From positions 1-64,000 of the forward strand of contig CANFHF010000002.1 in NCBI GenBank assembly GCA_947446635.1: a stretch of DNA of 64,000 bases, read 5' to 3'. The notes beneath the pieces are model-generated. The model was not told the DNA's origin. It did no database searches and saw only the letters and a program-made list of their open reading frames with translations. Position numbers and translations under genes: made by a program. Of the stretch, positions 50,274 to 60,610 are shown in pieces. Source of the DNA: Flavobacteriaceae bacterium. GTDB lineage: Bacteria; Bacteroidota; Bacteroidia; Flavobacteriales; Flavobacteriaceae. How positions within the stretch are numbered: the stretch's first letter is position 1; every line of letters starts with the position of its first letter.

Positions 50274-51701
50274 ATGAATAAGAGTGCTCAATCAGTATGG
50301 GAAAACTGCCTATCTTTTATCAAAGATAACATTGCAGACCAAGCTTACAAAACTTGGTTCGAACCAATTAAATCAGTTGAACTTACCGATAACGCTTTAT
50401 ATATTCAGGTTCCTAGTAAATTTTTCTACGAATGGCTAGAAGAACATTATGTTAAATTATTAAAAGTAGCACTAACAAAAGAACTTGGAAAAAATGCAAA
50501 GTTACTCTATAAAATCAAAATGGAGAACACTTATGGAAATAAACAGCCCTTTACAGAACAATTACCTAGTGCAAATCGGGTTGCATTAAAGCCCCAAGAT
50601 GTTGACGCTCCTTTTAAAAACCTCAATCCAGAATTAAGAAATCCATTTGTTATTCCTGGAATCCGAAATTTAAAAATAGAATCACAACTCAATGCTAACT
50701 ATAGTTTTGATAATTTTTTGGAAGGAGATTCTAATAGACTCGCTCGTTCAGCAGGTATGGCTGTAGCTAATAAACCTGGAGGCACCTCATTTAACCCTTT
50801 GTTAATTTTTGGAGGAGTTGGTTTAGGTAAAACGCATTTAGCACACGCTATTGGAGTTGAAATAAAAGATAAATATCCGGAAAAAACCGTTTTATATATT
50901 TCAGCGGAAATTTTTACCCAACAATATATCGATTCGGTAAAGAAAAATAATCGAAATGATTTTATCCACTTTTATCAATTAATAGATGTGTTAATCATTG
51001 ACGATGTTCAATTCCTTTCAGGAAAAACTGGGACACAAGACGTATTTTTTCACATTTTCAATTATTTACATCAAAATGGCAAGCAGGTTATTTTAACTTC
51101 AGACAAGGCGCCAGTTGATATGCAAGACATCGAGCAACGATTATTATCCCGTTTTAAATGGGGATTGTCGGCAGAATTGCATCAACCTGATTATGAAACT
51201 AGAATTTCAATCCTTAAAAATATATTATATCGTGATGGTGTAGAGATCCCAGAAGAAATAATAGAATATGTGGCTCGAAATATTAAATCGAATGTACGCG
51301 AACTAGAAGGTGCTATTATTTCCTTGATTGCACAATCTTCTTTCAATAAAAAAGAAGTGACACTAGAACTTGCTAAAAATGTTGTTGAGAAATTTGTGAA
51401 AAATGTAAAACGAGAAATTTCTATCGATTACATCCAAAAAATTGTTTCTGATTATTTCCAATTGGATTTAGAAACACTCCAATCAAAAACTAGAAAAAGA
51501 CATATTGTGCAAGCCCGACAATTAGCTATGTTTTTTGCTAAAAAATTTACAAAAGCTTCCCTAGCAAATATTGGCTCTCAAATTGGGGATCGAGATCACG
51601 CTACCGTATTGCATGCTTGTAAAACCGTTGATAATTTAGTTGCCACTGACAAACAATTCAAAAAATTTGTCGAAGACATCCACTTAAAATTAACGCTATA
51701 G
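50274..51701 (+). CDS. dnaA: Chromosomal replication initiator protein DnaA
   Basis: 475 aa; FGGVGLGKTHLAHAIG, LIIDDVQFLSGK, C-terminal GDRDHATVLHACKTVDNL. Confidence 0.97.
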   Translation: MNKSAQSVWENCLSFIKDNIADQAYKTWFEPIKSVELTDNALYIQVPSKFFYEWLEEHYVKLLKVALTKELGKNAKLLYKIKMENTYGNKQPFTEQLPSANRVALKPQDVDAPFKNLNPELRNPFVIPGIRNLKIESQLNANYSFDNFLEGDSNRLARSAGMAVANKPGGTSFNPLLIFGGVGLGKTHLAHAIGVEIKDKYPEKTVLYISAEIFTQQYIDSVKKNNRNDFIHFYQLIDVLIIDDVQFLSGKTGTQDVFFHIFNYLHQNGKQVILTSDKAPVDMQDIEQRLLSRFKWGLSAELHQPDYETRISILKNILYRDGVEIPEEIIEYVARNIKSNVRELEGAIISLIAQSSFNKKEVTLELAKNVVEKFVKNVKREISIDYIQKIVSDYFQLDLETLQSKTRKRHIVQARQLAMFFAKKFTKASLANIGSQIGDRDHATVLHACKTVDNLVATDKQFKKFVEDIHLKLTL

Positions 51702-51708
51702 ACGCACT

Positions 51709-52176
51709 ATGCCCATCAAAATTTTAATGGTTTGCTTAGGCAATATTTGCAGGTCTCCCTTAGCTGAAGGAATATTAGCTTCAAAACTTCCCAAAAATAA
51801 ATTTAAAGTAGATTCCGCAGGAACAGGCTCTTGGCACATTGGTAATGCCCCCGATGAACGATCTATCAGTACTGCTAAAAAAAATGGAATTATAATCTCT
51901 AGTCAAAAATGCAGACAATTTACAAAAAATGATTTTGATTTTTTTGATTATATATACGTTATGGATTCCACTAATTATAAGGATATAATTGAACTTTCCG
52001 AAAACCAAGAGCATAATAAAAAAGTACAACTAATTTTGAATGATTTGTTTCCAAATGAAAATGTGGATGTACCAGATCCTTATTATGGTTTGCAAAACGG
52101 ATTTGATTTGGTTTATCAGATGCTCAATGAAGCCTGCGATTTAATTGCCATAAAACTAATGAAAAAACATATTTAA
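51709..52176 (+). CDS. Low molecular weight protein-tyrosine phosphatase
   Basis: VCLGNICRSPLAEGIL, VPDPYYG. Confidence 0.93.
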   Translation: MPIKILMVCLGNICRSPLAEGILASKLPKNKFKVDSAGTGSWHIGNAPDERSISTAKKNGIIISSQKCRQFTKNDFDFFDYIYVMDSTNYKDIIELSENQEHNKKVQLILNDLFPNENVDVPDPYYGLQNGFDLVYQMLNEACDLIAIKLMKKHI

Positions 52177-52247
52177 ATAATTGATTTCTACTATAGAAAT
52201 AAGGTAAATCCCAATTTTTATCAACTTGTATATTAAAAGCAATACTC

Positions 52248-52970
52248 ATGAAGCCAGTTTCATTTTACGGAAAACTATACCTTATTCCAACAACTTTAGG
52301 AGAAATTAATCCTGAAGATGTATTGCCGCTAACTGTAAAACGAACCATTGACTTTATTGATGATTATATCGTTGAGAACGAAAAAACTGCAAGAAAATTT
52401 ATTAAGAGTATTCAGCCTGAAAAAATCCAATCTTCTCTTATTCTAAGCACTTTAAACAAACATACCGAAGATTCTGAACACGTAAAAATGATACAGCCTT
52501 GCCTTGAAGGAAAAAATATTGGCTTGATGAGTGAAGCTGGTTGTCCTGGAGTGGCTGATCCTGGTGCTGTCATCGTAAAATTAGCACATGAAAAGGGCAT
52601 TCAGGTAGTGCCATTAGTTGGTCCGTCATCTATTCTTTTGGCTATTATGGCCTCTGGTATGAATGGGCAGAGTTTTACATTTAATGGGTATATACCTATT
52701 GATAAAACCGAAAAAAAAATAGCTATAAAAAATTTGGAAAAAATCTCTCAAGACAAAAACCAATCCCAGATTTTTATTGAAACGCCTTTTAGAAACAACA
52801 AAATGCTCGAAGATATTTTACAAGCCTTAAACCCATCAACTCATCTTTGCATTGCCACAGATATTACCTTGCCAACAGAATACATAAAAACAATGCGGGC
52901 ATCTGAATGGAAAAAAATAAAGGTTGATTTACACAATCGCCCTACCATATTCATCATCCACAAAATGTAG
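52248..52970 (+). CDS. SAM-dependent (RsmI-like/tetrapyrrole methylase family) methyltransferase
   Basis: 240 aa; GLMSEAGCPGVADPGAVIVKLAHEKGIQVVPLVGPSSILLAIMASG. Confidence 0.88.
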   Translation: MKPVSFYGKLYLIPTTLGEINPEDVLPLTVKRTIDFIDDYIVENEKTARKFIKSIQPEKIQSSLILSTLNKHTEDSEHVKMIQPCLEGKNIGLMSEAGCPGVADPGAVIVKLAHEKGIQVVPLVGPSSILLAIMASGMNGQSFTFNGYIPIDKTEKKIAIKNLEKISQDKNQSQIFIETPFRNNKMLEDILQALNPSTHLCIATDITLPTEYIKTMRASEWKKIKVDLHNRPTIFIIHKM

Positions 52971-53340
52971 CAGCAAATTATTGAAATTCTAATGTAATTG
53001 ATGAAAATCATTAAGATAGAAGTATTCAATACCCACTTACAACTTCTTTTTTTATAATATTTCAAAAACTATATAATTTTAACTTCTTCCAATTTAAATC
53101 TATAATTTGAGGGGTAATTTGCATTAATTAGATCCTACAATATATCCGTTATTTTAACATAAATTAAAGATTATATTAACTAAAATCACAAAATAAAAAA
53201 GCTAACTTTATATAGAACTAAAATTAAAATGTTTTTTAAATAATTGACATTCAATAAATTGAATTTAAATTTATAATTTCATTTAGAACTTAGTCTGCTA
53301 ATTCATCAAAAAATAGTATTAATTTAAAAATCTAAATATC

Positions 53341-53871
53341 ATGAAATCACTTATTGTTTTTTTATTGTTTTTTGGCTTTGTAATTTACTCTTATTCTCAA
53401 AAGAAACCCCAGAAAGAAGAAGGGAAAATAGACGTGATAAATTTACCAGAAATTGTAATTAAGAAAGCAGGAGCAGATTTTTCTGTATATATTCCAGATA
53501 AAAACCCAGACGGCAATGTTAAAAGAGTTCAGGAAAAATTTATTGCCTATGACTTAGGAAAAGACAATGAAGATTATGACGAATACCTATTGGTTATGCA
53601 AATAAAAAAAGGGACTTTATCCGCAACTTATGATGAAAAAGGAAAATTAATTCGCGTTGTTGAAAATTATAAAAACGTAGTACTTCCTAGTCAAGTGATC
53701 TATTCAGTTTATAAAAAATTCCCAGGATGGACTATTGTTAATGACAAATTCCTTTATACCCAAGAAGAAGGGGATATTATTAAAAAACAATATAATCTTA
53801 AGATTAAAAAAAATAAAGAAGTTCGCAAATTGGTTGTTCGTCCAAACGGAGAAATTGTTAAAGGACTCTAA
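53341..53871 (+). CDS. Secreted protein, possible PepSY-like fold
   Basis: 176 aa; signal peptide MKSLIVFLLFFGFVIYSYSQ; VIYSVYKKFPGWTIVNDKFLYTQ resembles PepSY-like domains. Confidence 0.6.
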   Translation: MKSLIVFLLFFGFVIYSYSQKKPQKEEGKIDVINLPEIVIKKAGADFSVYIPDKNPDGNVKRVQEKFIAYDLGKDNEDYDEYLLVMQIKKGTLSATYDEKGKLIRVVENYKNVVLPSQVIYSVYKKFPGWTIVNDKFLYTQEEGDIIKKQYNLKIKKNKEVRKLVVRPNGEIVKGL

Positions 53872-53882
53872 TAAAAGGTTTA

Positions 53883-53922
53883 AAAAAAAGAGGGCTAAAA
53901 GTGATTTTAGCCCTCTTTTTTT
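53883..53922. terminator. Bidirectional terminator
   Basis: AAAAAAAGAGGGCTAAAA-GTGA-TTTTAGCCCTCTTTTTTT between convergent genes. Confidence 0.9.
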
Positions 53923-53937
53923 AAGGATATATTTTTT

Positions 53938-54573
53938 CTAATAAACATTTGCATCATTATCAGCAACTATAAATGAGGTTTCATAACCACTAAAGGCTTT
54001 CAAATAACTCCTCACAGAAGCCCCAAAAGCATCTTTCATAAATCTTTTTCCACTACTTCGGAAATATTTTTTAACAGAACCCGCTCCTCCTAGATGTGCA
54101 GCAGCCAAGATTCCAGACTCTGTAATCTTAATTCCATTGAGGATTCTTCCGTCATATTTTTGGATTTCGTCTTGCAACTCCCATTTATTTTTTGATAATA
54201 GGGCAACAAAAGCCTCTTCCTGCATTTTAGGATTATTCAAAAATGCTACTCGATTGTTAACTCCAATGGTTTTTAAGGTTTCCATACCAAATTGGTATTT
54301 GCCCAAGTAACCTAGAGAATTGATTTTTTTGTATTGACCTTGAGATTCCTTGAATGCAATCGCTTCCTTATAACCAATAAAGTACTTTCCTGTAAAAGGA
54401 ACAGTCAAATTAGTATGTTCATTTTGTTTTTGAGATGGAAATAAGTAGTGAGTTCCATCGGTTTTATTTGTGAGAAACCATGAGTTGGAATCTAAATCGA
54501 AAGGTTTAAAACCTAAGCTTAAAAAAGCTATAATAATAGTCAAACTGGTATAAAAAGACCATTTGTTTATCAT
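53938..54573 (-). CDS. Secreted lysozyme-like (peptidoglycan-active) protein
   Basis: 211 aa; AIAFKESQGQYKKINSLGYLGKYQFGMETLKTIG, GILAAAHLGGAGSVKKYF resembles a transglycosylase-like fold. Confidence 0.65.
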   Translation of the reverse strand: MINKWSFYTSLTIIIAFLSLGFKPFDLDSNSWFLTNKTDGTHYLFPSQKQNEHTNLTVPFTGKYFIGYKEAIAFKESQGQYKKINSLGYLGKYQFGMETLKTIGVNNRVAFLNNPKMQEEAFVALLSKNKWELQDEIQKYDGRILNGIKITESGILAAAHLGGAGSVKKYFRSSGKRFMKDAFGASVRSYLKAFSGYETSFIVADNDANVY

Positions 54574-54932
54574 AAATTGTTTTTCTTCAAAACGCTGTCC
54601 CGTTAAGAAATTTCTATGTGCAAATATACTATAAATAATACATCATTGATAATCAATGTATTAAACTTATGCAAATAGCACAAAATACAAACTTTAAAAT
54701 ACCTCTTGAGGCTAGTGTTTACTTATGATTGTTGATGTCTTCCTGAATTAAAAAATAACTTGTAATTTTATTCCAAAAAGGAAGGTTTCGCACTAATTGT
54801 TGCCAAATCAACCTCGAAATTAAAGAAATTTTATCAAAATTATTTGGGTTTTAGCAGCTAAAAAAGGAAGGAAAAAGCATTGAATAATATAAATAAGCAC
54901 ATAACTTGAGTTTATTTATTTTTTTTAAAACC

Positions 54933-55973
54933 TTATCTTTTTACACCTTGACTATCAATCCAATCCGAATATTTTTTTGCGTTTAAATTGTGTTCCGGCA
55001 AAGTAGCAGCAAATTCATGGTAGCCAAAACGATTCACACTAGCACAAAAATAAATGAAGTTGTGTTTTTCAGGATTTAGCACCGCTTCAAGTGCCGTGAT
55101 GTCGGGCATTGCAATTGGCCCTGGAGGAAGACCGATGTTCACATACGTATTATAGGGGGATGTCATTGTCAAGTCGTTATAAAAAACCCGCTTAATCACT
55201 TGGTCAAAATCATTTGACTTCTTTTTTATGGCGTAAATTACCGTGGGATCCGCTTGAAGTGGCATTTCTTGTTTCATCCGGTTCAAATAAACCCCTGCAA
55301 TTCTGGGTCTTTCATCCTTTTTAACGGATTCTTTGTGCACTATTGAAGCCAAAATCGTTGCTTCAATTGGTGATAATCCTTGTTTTGCCGCCTTTTCGGT
55401 TCGTTCCTTATTCCAAAAATTCCGATATTCTTTTATCATTTTATCGCGAAATTTTTCAGAAGATATATTCCAATAAACCTCATAGGTATTAGGAATAAAC
55501 ATTGCTAAGACATTCTCATTCGTAAACCCATTTTCTTTTAAGAAAAGGGAATCTTTAAAGGTTTTCAATAAACTCAAACTATCGGGTTCTATTTGGGAAC
55601 CCACTCTACCAGCAAAATTTTCTAGGCGTTCTTGATTGTTGAACGCCAAGTTTACAGGAACATTACTTCTCAAAGCTTTCACCAACTCATAGCTGTTCAT
55701 TCCTTTGACAAATAAAAAACGACCTGACATTATGTTTTCAGGATAACTTCTTTTGTTCGCCACCATTTCAAAACGATCTAGTCGCTCCACAAAAGGACTG
55801 ATTATTTTTTTGACATCCTCATAGTTAGCTCCTGTTGGGACGTATACATATAATTCCTTTTCCGAAAATTTAGTGTTATCCGAAAAAATTTGGTGGGCCA
55901 AAATAAATCCGTAAATCAGCAATCCTGATATTAAAATAACGGATAGTATTGTTATATTTTTTTTAAAGTTCAA
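54933..55973 (-). CDS. mltG: Endolytic murein transglycosylase MltG
   Basis: 346 aa; EATILASIVHKESVKKDERPRIAGVYLNRMKQEMPLQADPTVIYA, YNTYVNIGLPPGPIAMP. Confidence 0.94.
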   Translation of the reverse strand: MNFKKNITILSVILISGLLIYGFILAHQIFSDNTKFSEKELYVYVPTGANYEDVKKIISPFVERLDRFEMVANKRSYPENIMSGRFLFVKGMNSYELVKALRSNVPVNLAFNNQERLENFAGRVGSQIEPDSLSLLKTFKDSLFLKENGFTNENVLAMFIPNTYEVYWNISSEKFRDKMIKEYRNFWNKERTEKAAKQGLSPIEATILASIVHKESVKKDERPRIAGVYLNRMKQEMPLQADPTVIYAIKKKSNDFDQVIKRVFYNDLTMTSPYNTYVNIGLPPGPIAMPDITALEAVLNPEKHNFIYFCASVNRFGYHEFAATLPEHNLNAKKYSDWIDSQGVKR

Positions 55974-55983
55974 AACTAAAAAT

Positions 55984-56517
55984 TTAAAAATTGTTATTAA
56001 TTAATTGGAAAACAGCTTCATCTTTATAAACTCCATTTACAAACATCCAATCTTTTTTCACGCCTATATTTTGAAAGCCAAATTTAGTAAAAAGAGCTAT
56101 ACTAGCTTTGTTTTCGATGCTAATATTTGCATATAATTGATGCAAGTTAAGATGGTGAAAAGCGTATCGGATTAACAAATCTAAAGCTTCGGAACCAATA
56201 TTCTGATTTCTATTTTCATTTCCTTGAATCACAATACCCAAACCGGCCCTATTATTCTTTGGGTCAAAATCAAATAAATCGATTAACCCCAAAGCAGGAA
56301 AATCTTGATCTTGGCAGATCGCCAATCGCAATTGTTTGGCTTCATAAATATCCTGATGCACATTTTCGAGGTATTGTTTTACCAAAAACCTGCTGTAAGG
56401 CGTATGGGTATTGCTTACTTCCCAAATGCTTTGGTCATTTTCGACTGCATATACAAATTCCAAATCATTGGGTTCTAATGCTCGAATGTAGATGTTTTCG
56501 CCTTTTAATGTGATCAT
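55984..56517 (-). CDS. GNAT family N-acetyltransferase
   Basis: 177 aa; RALEPNDLEFVYAVEND, GSEALDLLIRYAFHHLNLHQLYANI. Confidence 0.88.
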   Translation of the reverse strand: MITLKGENIYIRALEPNDLEFVYAVENDQSIWEVSNTHTPYSRFLVKQYLENVHQDIYEAKQLRLAICQDQDFPALGLIDLFDFDPKNNRAGLGIVIQGNENRNQNIGSEALDLLIRYAFHHLNLHQLYANISIENKASIALFTKFGFQNIGVKKDWMFVNGVYKDEAVFQLINNNF

Positions 56518-56525
56518 TTTTGATA

Positions 56526-57308
56526 TTATATTTCAACCTCACCTTTAAAAACAAATTCCGCTGGTCCTTTCAAGAAAACATTGGTAAACTGGTTATCCTT
56601 TTTATCAAAAGAAACTTCTAATTTTCCCCCTTGTACATTCAAATGTATGGAAGTAGCATTAGTTTTCCCTATGGCATTCATCGCAATGGCGACAGCGGTT
56701 GCACCAGTTCCACAGGAAAGCGTTTCGTCTTCCACACCTCTTTCATAAGTACGAAGGGAAAAAGTACTGCCGTCAATTTGTTTTACAAAATTAACATTAC
56801 TGCCGTCTTTTCCGTATAAGGCTCCGTATCGGATGGCAGCACCGTTATCTTTTATATTATAATGTTCCAAATCTTCTGCCAATTGCACGTGATGTGGAGA
56901 ACCCGTATTAAGAAATACGTATTCTGAAGTGATTTTTACCTGAGTAACATCAATCATCTGCAAGGAAACCAATCCATCACTCGCTATTGTGGCATGATGC
57001 ACCCCGTCAGTCGCAATAAAAGTACAGCTATTGTTGATGATATTTAGCTTTTTGGCGAAAGCCACTAAACAACGACCTCCGTTGCCACACATAGAACTTT
57101 GATTTCCATCAGAATTGTAATACACCATTCTAAAATCCGTATCGGAATCGTTTTCCAATAGAATAAGCCCATCACCACCTATTCCAAATCGTATGTCGCA
57201 CAAATGAGCAATGAGCTTTGTATTTTCCTTTGGAAAAATATCTAGCCGATTGTCAATCATCACAAAATCGTTTCCAGTTCCTTGGTATTTATAAAACTCT
57301 ATTTGCAT
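56526..57308 (-). CDS. dapF: Diaminopimelate epimerase
   Basis: KYQGTGNDFVMIDNR, SMCGNGGRC, ERGVEDETLSCGTGATA. ORF to 57332; start 57308 preferred. Confidence 0.95.
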   Translation of the reverse strand: MQIEFYKYQGTGNDFVMIDNRLDIFPKENTKLIAHLCDIRFGIGGDGLILLENDSDTDFRMVYYNSDGNQSSMCGNGGRCLVAFAKKLNIINNSCTFIATDGVHHATIASDGLVSLQMIDVTQVKITSEYVFLNTGSPHHVQLAEDLEHYNIKDNGAAIRYGALYGKDGSNVNFVKQIDGSTFSLRTYERGVEDETLSCGTGATAVAIAMNAIGKTNATSIHLNVQGGKLEVSFDKKDNQFTNVFLKGPAEFVFKGEVEI

Positions 57309-57442
57309 TTTTACTTGTATTGGGTTGCGCAAAAGTACAAACTATTAATGAAATGTTAATCATTGTTAAAGAACGTTAAACTGTTTTTTTGAAATATGAA
57401 AATTTATAATTTTACCTTCAATAACATCAAAATCATACTATC

Positions 57443-58843
57443 ATGAATCGAATTTCAAGTCTATTTCTAGTGTCATTGTTAAGTGGAGTTGTTACTCTTA
57501 GTGCTTACAAATTGTTATTTGACAACAATGGCTATTTTTCTACAAACAAAACTTCAATTGTTACTGATGCACCTAACTCCTATGGGAGAACGGTCGGATT
57601 ATCGGCAGATGCGGTCGATTTTACTGAAGCTGCCGACAAAACCATACATACCGTGGTTCACGTAAAAAATGTATCCCGACAAACTATTAATAATCCCTTG
57701 ATGGAATTCTTTTATGGCTTTGGCGGACAACAATCCCAAGAGCAAGTGGGAACAGGTTCGGGAGTAATTATTTCTGAAGATGGGTATATTGTAACCAATA
57801 ATCATGTGATAAAAGATGCTTCTGAAATTGAAATCACCTTGAATAATAAAAAGTCATATACTGCAAAACTAATAGGAACCGATTCTAAAATGGATATTGC
57901 ATTATTGAAAATTACTGCCGATGAAAAATTGCCTTATACCGTTTTTGCTAATTCCGATTCGGTGAAAATTGGCGAATGGGTTTTGGCTGTTGGAAATCCG
58001 TATAACTTAACCTCTACGGTAACTGCCGGAATAGTATCGGCAAAAGCCAGAAATTTAGATACGAGCGGTATTCAATCCTTCATTCAAACCGATGCGGCCG
58101 TAAATCCTGGAAATAGTGGTGGAGCATTAGTCAATACTAAGGGTGAATTAATAGGCATCAACACCATGATTTCATCTCCAACAGGAAGTTATACGGGTTA
58201 TTCATTTGCGATTCCTTCGAATATTACTCGAAAAATAATTGAGGATATTATGGAATTTGGAAACGTACAAAGAGGTATTTTAGGAGTTGAAGGAGGCGAA
58301 TTGAACGCTGCTGCTTCTAAAGAATTGGGAGTTAACGAAACACAAGGTTTTTACATCAAAAAAGTGAATACAAAATCTGGAGCCGAAAAAGCAGGCCTCC
58401 AAAAAGGGGATATTATTATAAAATTAGACGACCAAAACATAGCTACTTTTGCCGATCTTTCGGGTTATATCAACACTAAAAGACCCAACGATAAGGTGCA
58501 AGTAACCTATATTCGGGATGGTAAAAACAAAGTAACCCCTGTTATTTTAAGCAAAAACGAATTATTTGGTACGGAATTCAAAGGCATGGAATTAGAAAAT
58601 ATAGACGCCAATGACAAAAAGAAATTTCATTTGAACTATGGCGTAAAAATAAAATCCATAAGTAATGAAAACTTGAAACAATATGAGGAAGAACTTAAAG
58701 GGAACATTATTTTAAGCATCGACAATGTAAAAGCAACCGACATCGAAACGGTTTCAAAACTTTTGAATCAAAAAGACGAGAACCAAAGTATGCGAATTGA
58801 AATGATGGGCAAAAACGGGCAATTATTACAAATAATCCTTTAA
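57443..58843 (+). CDS. DegP/HtrA-family serine protease with PDZ domains
   Basis: 466 aa; VTNNHVIKDA, DSKMDIALLK, NPGNSGGALVNTKGELIGIN triad; PDZ regions. Confidence 0.94.
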   Translation: MNRISSLFLVSLLSGVVTLSAYKLLFDNNGYFSTNKTSIVTDAPNSYGRTVGLSADAVDFTEAADKTIHTVVHVKNVSRQTINNPLMEFFYGFGGQQSQEQVGTGSGVIISEDGYIVTNNHVIKDASEIEITLNNKKSYTAKLIGTDSKMDIALLKITADEKLPYTVFANSDSVKIGEWVLAVGNPYNLTSTVTAGIVSAKARNLDTSGIQSFIQTDAAVNPGNSGGALVNTKGELIGINTMISSPTGSYTGYSFAIPSNITRKIIEDIMEFGNVQRGILGVEGGELNAAASKELGVNETQGFYIKKVNTKSGAEKAGLQKGDIIIKLDDQNIATFADLSGYINTKRPNDKVQVTYIRDGKNKVTPVILSKNELFGTEFKGMELENIDANDKKKFHLNYGVKIKSISNENLKQYEEELKGNIILSIDNVKATDIETVSKLLNQKDENQSMRIEMMGKNGQLLQIIL

Positions 58844-58855
58844 CATTTCCAACCC

Positions 58856-58901
58856 AAAAACAATAAAACCGTCCCGATATCGGGACGGTTTTATTGTTTT
58901 T
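58856..58901. terminator. 46-bp perfect palindrome, likely bidirectional terminator
   Basis: AAAAACAATAAAACCGTCCCGATATCGGGACGGTTTTATTGTTTTT. Confidence 0.85.
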
Positions 58902-58946
58902 ATTCAATTTGACTTATTCTAATAGAGAACTTATAATCAAACCAAA

Positions 58947-60356
58947 TTATCCCTTCGGTTTTGTCAAATAGTAGATTGGAATTCCCGTAAGCATAATCAA
59001 AACACCCCAACCACAAGTCGAGAATTTAGTCAGCAATAAGGAAACACAAACTGCCGAAGCAATGACAATATACAATAAAGGCAGCAAAGGATAACCAAAA
59101 GCTTTATAAGGTCTTTCGGCATCGGGCATTTTCTTGCGAAGAATAAATATGCCGTAGATAGTCAAAATGTAAAATATCAATACAATGATGATGACGAAAT
59201 CTAACAAATCGCCATATTTTCCTGTCAAACACAAAACCGAAGCCCAAATACATTGTACCCAAAGTGCCCAAGCTGGAACGCTAGCATCATTCAATTCGGC
59301 TGCTTTTTTCAGAAACAAACCGTCTTTTGCCATCGTATAATATACTCTAGCGCCCGCCATAATCAAACCATTGTTACAGGCAAAAGTCGAAATCATAATC
59401 ATTACCGCAATAATAATGGTTCCCATATCGCCAAAAGTATATTGCGAAGCCACCACGGCAACTCGATCGGATTTTGCCGTGGCAATTTCATCCAAAGGAA
59501 TTACAGCCAAGTACATCAGATTGGTCAAGACATAAATAATAGTCACAATAAAAGTTCCCAAAAATAAACTTAGTCCTACGTTGCGTTTTGGATTTTTAAT
59601 TTCACCGGCAATAAAAGTAACGCCCACCCAAGCATCGCTCGAGAACAAAGAACCAACCATGGCTGCCGAAATTCCGGTAATCAAGGCCGTTCCGCCAATG
59701 GGTAGCCAAGAACCATTATCGGTATTAAAAGCACGGGGACTCCAAGCATTTGCCCAGTTGGCATTCCAAACATCTGCTTTGGCAGCGAGAAGAAAACCGA
59801 AAACAATCAAGCCAAACAAAGACAAGATCTTAATCACCGTCAAAACGGTTTGCATGGTTTTACTGTTTTTTACACCACGACTATTAATATAGGTCAGAAG
59901 AATAATAGTGATAATAGAAACAATTTGCGCTGCATTGAGTTTAAAAGTTCCTACTTCGTAAAGAATGTTTTCATCACTCAAAGACGGAATCAAATAAGCG
60001 GCGAATTTTGAAAAACCAACACCCACTGCGGCAATGGTACCCGTTTGAATTACGGCAAAGAAACTCCAGCCGTAGAGAAAAGCAATGAGTTTATTGTAGG
60101 CTTCTTTGAGATAGACATATTGTCCTCCCGCTTTGGGAAACATGGCGCTCAATTCGCCATAACTCACGGCGGCAATCATGGTGATTAATCCTGAGATAAC
60201 CCAAATCAAGGTCAGCCATCCTGCCGAGCCCACTTGTCGGGCAATGTCTGAGCTTACAATAAATATCCCCGAACCTATCATCGAGCCCACCACGAGCATG
60301 GTTCCGTCGAGTAATCCTAGTTCTCTTTTAAAATGGTCTTGGTTGTCGTCTTGCAT
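58947..60356 (-). CDS. APC-family amino acid permease
   Basis: 469 aa; GTMLVVGSMIGSGIFIVSSDIARQVGSAGWL, GEIKNPKRNVGLSL. Confidence 0.9.
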   Translation of the reverse strand: MQDDNQDHFKRELGLLDGTMLVVGSMIGSGIFIVSSDIARQVGSAGWLTLIWVISGLITMIAAVSYGELSAMFPKAGGQYVYLKEAYNKLIAFLYGWSFFAVIQTGTIAAVGVGFSKFAAYLIPSLSDENILYEVGTFKLNAAQIVSIITIILLTYINSRGVKNSKTMQTVLTVIKILSLFGLIVFGFLLAAKADVWNANWANAWSPRAFNTDNGSWLPIGGTALITGISAAMVGSLFSSDAWVGVTFIAGEIKNPKRNVGLSLFLGTFIVTIIYVLTNLMYLAVIPLDEIATAKSDRVAVVASQYTFGDMGTIIIAVMIMISTFACNNGLIMAGARVYYTMAKDGLFLKKAAELNDASVPAWALWVQCIWASVLCLTGKYGDLLDFVIIIVLIFYILTIYGIFILRKKMPDAERPYKAFGYPLLPLLYIVIASAVCVSLLLTKFSTCGWGVLIMLTGIPIYYLTKPKG

Positions 60357-60610
60357 AGTGAGTTGATTTTTTGGTTTTGATAAAGATATACATTTTTAGG
60401 AAATAGGGGGATTATTGATTTTTAAATTAGAAAAATCCTTTTGAAGATTTGCAGCCAAAATTGTATATATTTGAAAACAGAATAAATCGCAAGAGCATCA
60501 CCAAAAACATGCGTATAACAGTCAAATTAGCATAAAATAGGTAATTTCTGCGTATATATACAAGTTGTATGACAGTTTAGAAAGCTAAATCCTATAAAAA
60601 AATAGATACA

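Noticed and set aside
60558-60570. Palindrome ATACAAgTTGTAT upstream of the lipoprotein gene
   Set aside because: Short and AT-rich, close to chance expectation in this composition.
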